Shown here in pieces: positions 58,139 to 64,000 of a DNA stretch of 64,000 nt. The DNA comes from Apiotrichum sp. Y4204. Taxonomy: Eukaryota; Basidiomycota; Tremellomycetes; Trichosporonales; Trichosporonaceae. The first letter of the stretch is position 1, and every line of letters begins with the position of its first letter. The notes under the pieces are model-generated. The model saw only the letters and a program-made list of their open reading frames with translations. It had not been told where the DNA came from and searched no databases. The DNA lies in assembly GCA_025531455.1 (NCBI GenBank), contig JAMYHL010000030.1, positions 124,001 to 188,000 on the forward strand. Reading direction: 5' to 3'. The position numbers and the translations under genes are program-made.

Positions 58139-60343
58139 CTACAAAGCATACCGAAACCCGAGATTCTCCACGTCTGAGCGATCGCTAAAGTCCCCTTCGA
58201 GGGGATCATACTCCTTTCCCAGTTGGCGCATTTTGCGGTCTCGCCGTGCGTTCTCCCATACATAATAGCACCGCAGCGCGAATATGAGCGGCACGCCCGC
58301 CGCAAAGCATATCATCGAGCTCAGCATTCCCGTGCGATAGGGCGGGGACTCGGTCGAGATGAACAGCTGCGGACCGGCAATGTTCCCTGCCGCGTACGAG
58401 ATGAATACCATCGCCGAGATCGTCACGCGTTTAGTGTACCCTGCGATATTTGCGCCGGGTGCCGAAAAGCACAGTCCCAATGACCCGACATAGGTGATCA
58501 GAATGTAGTACCCGAACACTGGCGTTAGCGGTGTCGCGGACCCAAGACTCGGACTCACACAGCGCGCCGTTCTTCCGCGTCGTGTACTGGATTATCACCC
58601 CGACAAGCGACGGAAGGAGCTGCAGTCAGCAAAAGGCCTTGACCTTGTGCAACTCACATAGGCCATCATGCAATAGCACCGCATCCCGGGCCACCTGCGC
58701 GCAATGTATCCCGCGCTGAGCGCGCTCGCGACCTGCACCGCGGCCTGCGGGAGGCCGAGGAGGATCGTCTCAAAGGCAGTGTACCCGTAGCTCTGGAGCT
58801 GAGTGTGAGTGCAGTTCCTTTTCTCTCCTCATGCTCACAATGAGATGAAGATAGTTTGCGATCCCGCCGTTCGGAATAGTAATACACATGACGATCCAGA
58901 AGTACGCCCACCCCTGCGGGTCGATCCACGGGCACACGGCTTCCTTGAACTGGCTCCATTTCCAAGTCCGGTTGTGGAGACTCGCCTTGTTGCCGCGCAC
59001 GCGCTCGAGCGCGACCGCGCGCTCGCGGTGCGAAAAACGGGGATGGACCTCTGGGCTTTCGGGACAGAAAATCAAAAACACGCAGCCAAACACAATCGTC
59101 ATTGCGCCGTTGAGGATAAAGATCCATGTCCAGCTCGGCATGGTCCCGACGCGCAGCCGGCCCATGCCGTACGATACCAGCCCGCCGAGAATGTTGCCTA
59201 CGCCGTTGCAGCAGTACCACAGCCCGACGCGGAGTGGCTGTTCCTCGCGCTTGTAGAACCGCGAGACGAGGAGGACGAACCCCGGCGTGATGAGCGCTTC
59301 TGAGGCGCCGAGCAGCGTGCGCAGCGCGGCCATGCCCGCGAAATTCCGCGGCGCAGCCATGCACATTACCAGCACGCCCCAGGAGAGGATCATCGTGCCC
59401 ATTGTCTTGGAGATCGGGAGGCGCTGCAGAACCCATCTGCGTGTGAGCATGCGGCTGCGAAGGGACCAAGAATGTGATGGGGCCGGGGTACACCCCGTGC
59501 GCAATCATGGCGCTCATCAGACAGGGGTCCGCATCTGCATCGAGGAGCCCAATCGCGAGCGCGATAAAGGCCCACTCGAGCTGCGTTCACCTGTGTCCCC
59601 GTCTGTATATCTCCCACATGGACCACTTTCCAACTTCAGCATCTCTCCGGCCCGCCAGAGCCATCACAACGGCCGGAGCTCACGTGCTAGCACACACAGA
59701 CTCCTCTCTGGCCTCTCTGGCCTCTCCGGCCTCTCCTCATATAGCTCATACCAGGGACTCTGAGGTCTGGGCCACTTCCACTTGCACGTTCACGTCCACC
59801 AACACCGCTTCCCGACACGACTCACGATCCGGGAAACTCAAACGCGAGGTATCCGATAAAGTACACGCTCCCGAGCCACGAGTACTGGCGCGGCGTGAGG
59901 CGCAGGTCCTCGCGAAACGTAAAGATTGCGGCGTAGCTGCATAAGAGTTAGAAAAGCTTAGGACTTGTCAAAGAGCTCTGCGACACACCTCATAGCGCTG
60001 CGGTCGATGTATTGCAGCGTGTACGCCGCCATCGTAAGCGGCATCAGGAGCTGTTGTCAGAGAGAACCACCAGAGAAGTCCATACGAGATCAAGTTTGCG
60101 CCGCACGGCACGCTGCTCGGCATCAGAGTACTCGACTGGGGGCGCGATAATGTCGTCGTACTCTAGCGACAGCTTTGGAATGGACGTGTCGGGAGTGACC
60201 GCCTTGGTCTTGTCGCTCACGCCATCCCCCTCGAGGAGGGGCACCGCGCGGCCGTCCATCCCGCGATCGGAGCAGAGTTCGAGGTCGAGGCCGAGGTCGA
60301 GGTCGCGGGTGTGCTCGTCGTCGCCGCGGTGCCGGCGCAGCAT
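58139..60343 (-). CDS. MFS permease, DAL5/anion:cation symporter family
   Basis: Seven exons: 60343-60086, 60050-59989, 59936-59826, 59436-58839, 58798-58658, 58619-58559 and 58518-58139, giving 536 residues. After an acidic cytosolic head, the family pattern RRKLDL-LLMPLTMAAYTLQYIDRSAMSYAAIF leads into YSWLGSVYFIGYLAFEFPGS, then ALRTLLGASEALITPGFVLLVSRFY and VGNILGGLVSYGMG. About twelve membrane helices are expected. Members import allantoate, ureidosuccinate, dipeptides, nicotinate, pantothenate or biotin precursors with protons. The substrate cannot be set from sequence. Intron 3 is 389 nt, the others 35-52. Head-to-head with a carboxylesterase, which may process the imported compound. Confidence 0.9.
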
Positions 60344-61097
60344 GGTGGATAGTTAGAAGCGCATATCAAGTCGGCGAGATGGATACTGTAGTGTCGGGGT
60401 GCAGCTTTGGTGTGGGACCAACTTTCTAATGTCTCACCATTGATCTCGAACTGACTATTGTATGACTGCGCTTGGCAAAGCGCAGAGCCTTATCAAGTGA
60501 CCTGGAATCCTGAAAGAGTTGGGGCACGGGGATCGACTTGTGCGCGCGTGGATATCGCGCTGGTTCCACGTACAGTGCGCCATGCGTATTGCATGCATCG
60601 CATACGTGCACCTCATGTGGCCTTGTCGGCGTCGGAAGTTCGCGCTCAGAAGGGTCCCAGGTCCTGCCGAGACACTTGCCGAGCGGCCGTGAGCGGCGCC
60701 CGCCGTCACACACCATTTTGCGTCAAACAAGGTTTTGCATTGCCCTGCTCCGGTCCTCGGTCTCTTTTTTTTTTTTTCCTGCATTGCTGCCCATTCCGAT
60801 TCGGGCCTCGGGACGGCCCACGGAGGCTGTCGGGCTCGGCACATGACCCTTTCTACTGATCCATTATTAAACTGAACCCCCTTCCAGGCTTCCGGCCTTC
60901 CGGCGCTTGGCGCTTGCCTGGCCCATCTGGCGCCAGCCTCGGTGTCTTTGGATCATCGGGAATTGACCGAGCAGAATTGTGCTCGTGGAGGGGGTTGCCG
61001 GTGTGGGCTTGGAAGAGCGAAGACTAAAAGCGAGACGGATACGAGACACTTGGTTGTTGGCCGCTCAGTTCTCTTTGCACCACCTCTGTCTCTCGCG
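60344..61097. promoter_or_regulatory. Divergent promoter region, permease / carboxylesterase
   Basis: 754 bp between divergent start codons, with a T-run at 60765-60777 and a palindrome-like CCGGCCTTCCGGCGC stretch at 60893. CGG/CCG triplets suited to Zn2Cys6 factors occur (for example 60680-60700 and 60890-60905), but these are common in GC-rich DNA. Confidence 0.5.
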
Positions 61098-63121
61098 ATG
61101 CCGGGCCAATCCCTCCCAACCGACATCCCCCGCAGTCTGATGACGGGCGAGCAGCTCGTCGCGTCGCCGCGCGTCGTGGCCGACACGGCGTTCGGGCGCG
61201 TCGTCGGCGGACTTGTGCAGAACGGGTGCCAGGTGTTTCTGAGTGCGTAGAATAAGAGTGGGAGAAAGCTGACGACAGATGTCCCGTATGGACTACCAGT
61301 TGGGCGGCTTGCGGACCCGGAGCCACTGCCCGAGGGATATCGGTATACCGGCGAGTTTAGGACGGATGGGATGTATGCTGCCCAGCCGAGGCGGAGCTAC
61401 ACCCAGCAGAGTGAGTGGAGTTCTTGGCACCGTGAGGAGTTGTTGGGCTTGTTCGTGTGCGCGTGCGGCAACCTTTGTGTAGAGCCGCTCGTGTACTCGT
61501 GCCCACTGGTCTGGCAATTGGGTTCATCGACTGTGGAGCATCAGGGATCACAGTGGCCGGTGGCAGCTGGCGGGTGGCAGGTGGCGCAGTTGAAGGTTCT
61601 GCCCAATGCTTCGTACTTCCTTCCCACCAATCTACCAATCTCTACTCTTCTGACACCAGTTCCCATCCGCGACCGCCTCGGGCTGGGGAAGCCAACAGAG
61701 AACCCCTTCTTTGCGGACATCTACGTGCCCAGCGACTACGAGCTCGCCCCCGCAGAACGAACCGCCACTCCCACCACATCACCCCCTCCCACTTCTGCCA
61801 CCAGCACAACCAACCCCGCTCCGGCACAGCACCTCCGCCCCGTCCGCGTGTTTATCCACGGCGGCTTCCTCCAGTTCGGGAGCACGAGCGGCGACTCGTA
61901 CAACCAGCAGTTCTTCGCCGCAGAGCACTTTGGCGAGGTCCGCGTGCTCCTCGGTCACCGGTAGGAAACAATATTTCGTAGTGCTCAGCTGACCCGCAGT
62001 GTCTCAGTCTTTGGTTTCCTCGCCGCCGAAGAGCCGTTCGTCAGCGGAAACTTTGGGTTCAAGGACTGCTGGCTCGGCTTGCAGTGGGTGCGGGAGAACA
62101 TTTCGAGCTTTGGTGGTATGTCCAGAATGAAGTTTCGCCGCTCACGCCAGGCGACCCGGATCAAATCCACCTCTCGGGGCTGAGTGGCGGCGCGCACGTC
62201 GTCCACCAGCTGCTGCACTATGCCGCGAGGCGGGCGCCCGAGCGCGCGCCGTTCGTTACTGCATTGCTGCAGTCCAACGCGATCCTCGCGCCGCCTCTTA
62301 CCCGCGCGGAGCGCGCAGACCAGTTCGCGGCGCTGTGTACCGAAGTAGGCATCGACCCCGCCTCGTCCTCTGCGCTGGACGAGCTGCGCGACACGGAGTC
62401 TCACCCCACGGAGGAAATCATCGCCGCGGTAGAACGCATGGGACCCCTGTGCACCTTCCGCGGCGTCGCGTCCGATGATGGGTGGGTCGCCGCGGACCAG
62501 ATGGAGTACCAGCGCACGCGGATGGGCGCCGACCTCGTCCTCGCGGGCGTTAAATGCGTGATTGCCGGCGACGTGCGTGACGAAGACCACTTCTACGCCG
62601 GGTGCCACGACGTTCCCACCGCGGCTGACCTCGCGCCAAACGTCGCGCGGTACTACCCCGACTCTCTGGCCGCGGCCCTGCTGAATGCGTACCCTCCCCT
62701 CTCACCATCAGCGCCTAGGGAGGAGTGCCAGGCCCGCCTCGGCCGCGTCCTTGCCGACGGACAGGTCCACCTCCCAATTCGCCTCTTGTGTGCGGACCTC
62801 GCCCCCCTCCCGACTGTGCGGTATACCATTGACCTTGTCGCCGCTGCGCTGGGTACGGCCGGGAAGGCGACGCACGGCAGCGACCTCGCGATCCAGCATG
62901 TCCGCTTCTCCGTGCTCTCCGAGGAGGAGGCGCACGCCGCGCTCCAGTGGCACAAGGAGATGTGCGCCGCCATCGAGCCGGCACTTACCCCCGGTGGAGG
63001 GTTTATCCAGCGGCCGCCGGAGCAGGTGCTCGCGCTCCAGGTCAGCGGGAAGACGGAGTGGATTGACGACGCGAGGTGGCCTGCGCTCCGGGCTGCAGAG
63101 GCCGCGGTGCGCGAGACGTAG
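61098..63121 (+). CDS. Type-B carboxylesterase/lipase-like alpha/beta hydrolase
   Basis: Five exons: 61098-61242, 61279-61410, 61660-61960, 62000-62115 and 62151-63121, giving 554 residues. Typical marks are GRVVGGLVQNGCQVFLNVPYGLP, NPFFADIYVP, RVFIHGGFLQFGS (oxyanion loop), HRVSVFGFL and GFKDCWLGLQWVRENISSFGGDPDQIHLSG. The nucleophile elbow is GLSGG (S243), where most relatives have GESAG. The catalytic His is probably H473 in THGSDLAI. No signal peptide is present, so it is probably intracellular, unlike secreted fungal lipases. A Pro/Ser/Thr insert (TATPTTSPPPTSATSTT) lies before the oxyanion loop. Divergent from the permease. Confidence 0.88.
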
Positions 63122-63810
63122 ACGCAGATATATAACGAACATTCATAAGCGGACAGAAGAAGTGAACGACATGCATGACATGACATGAATAGAGATGGGA
63201 TCGATGGGAGCAATGCGTGCTGTCTTCTGAGGAGATGCCGCCCAGCCGGTGTCGGTCAGATACTGGTTACATACTCCCTGTCTGCCGGTCAGAACTTGTC
63301 GGCTCCAGTACTGCACAAGTGGCCTCAACACATCGATATTGCGGCTCCTCCAGGATTGACGGCACGACGACTCGAGATCCGGTGGAATAACCATTTCACC
63401 AAGGTTGCCCAAACTCTCTCCTCCGGAAGGCGGTACACCGCACTGCCGCACACACAGCGCCCTCCTGTTTTCATCCTCCCATTCGTGTTCTCTCCGCCGA
63501 CTGTCTAGAGCTCTAGAGTGTGCGATTGCTCTGGACGATCTGGACTGGTCCAGGTCTGCATGCACTGCAGGGTGTTGGGAGCAATATCGATTTCACCGCC
63601 GTGCGTTGTGCGGATGACGAAAACAGAAGTGCAAAAGCCAGATGCGCAGATGCGCAGATGCCGTGGGTGCCACGTTTCCCTCCACCGCTGGCTACAGCCG
63701 CAACGCCACGCCCTCACGACTCCTCACTTGCGATCACTCGACCTCTTCTCGAAACGCGTCGTCAACGCTTCACACTTTCTACTTTTCTTCACCACTATCC
63801 ATTCTCCACC
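63122..63810. other. Intergenic, 689 bp
   Basis: 3' region of the esterase and promoter of the last gene. It contains the 14-bp perfect palindrome TCTAGAGCTCTAGA at 63504-63517. No gene was seen. Confidence 0.5.
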
Positions 63811-64000
63811 ATGGCACCCCCCGCCGACGCCACGTCCGTGCTGGATGCCCAGTGAGTGCAACACAGAGATAAGAGCTGACAGGCAGGAAAGCTGTGCGTA
63901 CAACCGACACACCGTAGCTCGAACCAGGAGCATTTACTGATTATTCAGGCGCCCGCAGAGCTCAAGGCCGTCGCCGAGTTCCTGCGCGGCAAGAACGGCC
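63811..64000 (+). CDS. 5' part of a gene resembling SEC62 (ER translocon subunit)
   Basis: Starts MAPPADATSVLDAQ at 63811 and runs off the right edge. Predicted exons are 63811-63851, a 7-nt micro-exon 63887-63893 and 63949 onward, giving QKA then APAELKAVAEFLRGKNG. This short text matches the start of fungal Sec62, where a helix of the type KAVA-x-FLR precedes the conserved GKRVDYFKGK region; that region would fall outside the window. Sec62 forms part of the post-translational translocation complex of the ER membrane. Only about 32 residues are visible, so the name is tentative. Confidence 0.45.

Noticed and set aside
60020..60100. A 20-nt intron (GTGGTTCTC to AACAG) in the permease
   Set aside because: Too short to splice. 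The family pattern KLDL-LLMPL places the donor at GTATGG instead, giving a normal 35-nt intron.

Overview
The window is nuclear DNA of a GC-rich basidiomycete yeast, most likely of the Trichosporonales (Trichosporon, Cutaneotrichosporon, Apiotrichum, Vanrija). The basis is: spliced genes with very many tiny introns (commonly 32-45 nt, donor GTGAGT/GTGCGT/GTACGT, a CTRAC branch box almost touching the AG), strong preference for G/C at third positions, tight gene spacing, and gene content of a saprotrophic fungus (GH72 and GH5 glucan enzymes, D-amino-acid oxidase, DAL5-type permease). There is no operon, CRISPR array, rRNA or recognisable transposon. Genes were assembled by eye from splice signals plus reading-frame continuity. 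All exon lists sum to whole codons.

Layout. 1-5 kb: a DUF3605 (GIG1-like) gene running off the left edge, divergent from an intronless FHA-domain gene whose promoter carries five MluI-type ACGCGT boxes and a 16-bp E-box palindrome, then the proteasome chaperone NAS6/gankyrin. 6.9-15 kb: a cell-wall block with a GPI-anchored beta-1,3-glucanosyltransferase (GH72 + X8), a membrane-anchored exo-beta-1,3-glucanase (GH5) and a PAP2 lipid phosphatase. 16.5-22.2 kb: inositol polyphosphate multikinase and a very long F-box/LRR protein. 24.9-36.5 kb: a dense housekeeping block with TIM44, DDX41-type RNA helicase, mitochondrial release factor MRF1, GPALPP1, a p47/Shp1 Cdc48 cofactor and a large SANT protein that resembles RRN5. 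37.6-38.5 kb: three tRNA genes, Gly(CCC), Cys(GCA) with a 16-nt intron and Gly(GCC) with a 7-nt intron. 39.6-49 kb: a short-chain dehydrogenase, a single-span membrane protein of unknown function, a cytochrome b5-acyl-CoA dehydrogenase fusion and a PB1 + multi-ZZ protein. 49.2-63.1 kb: D-amino-acid oxidase, a Zn2Cys6 regulator, a DAL5-family permease and a carboxylesterase, which could form a small catabolic neighbourhood. 63.8 kb to the end: the start of a gene that looks like SEC62.

Most genes are unrelated housekeeping functions placed head to head or tail to tail, with bidirectional promoters as short as 192 bp. Two neighbourhoods look functionally joined: the two beta-glucan enzymes at 6.9-13.4 kb, and the oxidase/regulator/permease/esterase group at 49-63 kb. 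The points most worth checking are the promoter architecture of the FHA gene, the RRN5-like protein, the tRNA-Gly gene with a 7-nt intron, the stop-free 417-nt segment inside the D-amino-acid oxidase, the cytochrome b5-ACAD fusion, the PB1-ZZ protein, and a predicted 7-nt micro-exon. I see no clearly new defence, mobile or biosynthetic system.
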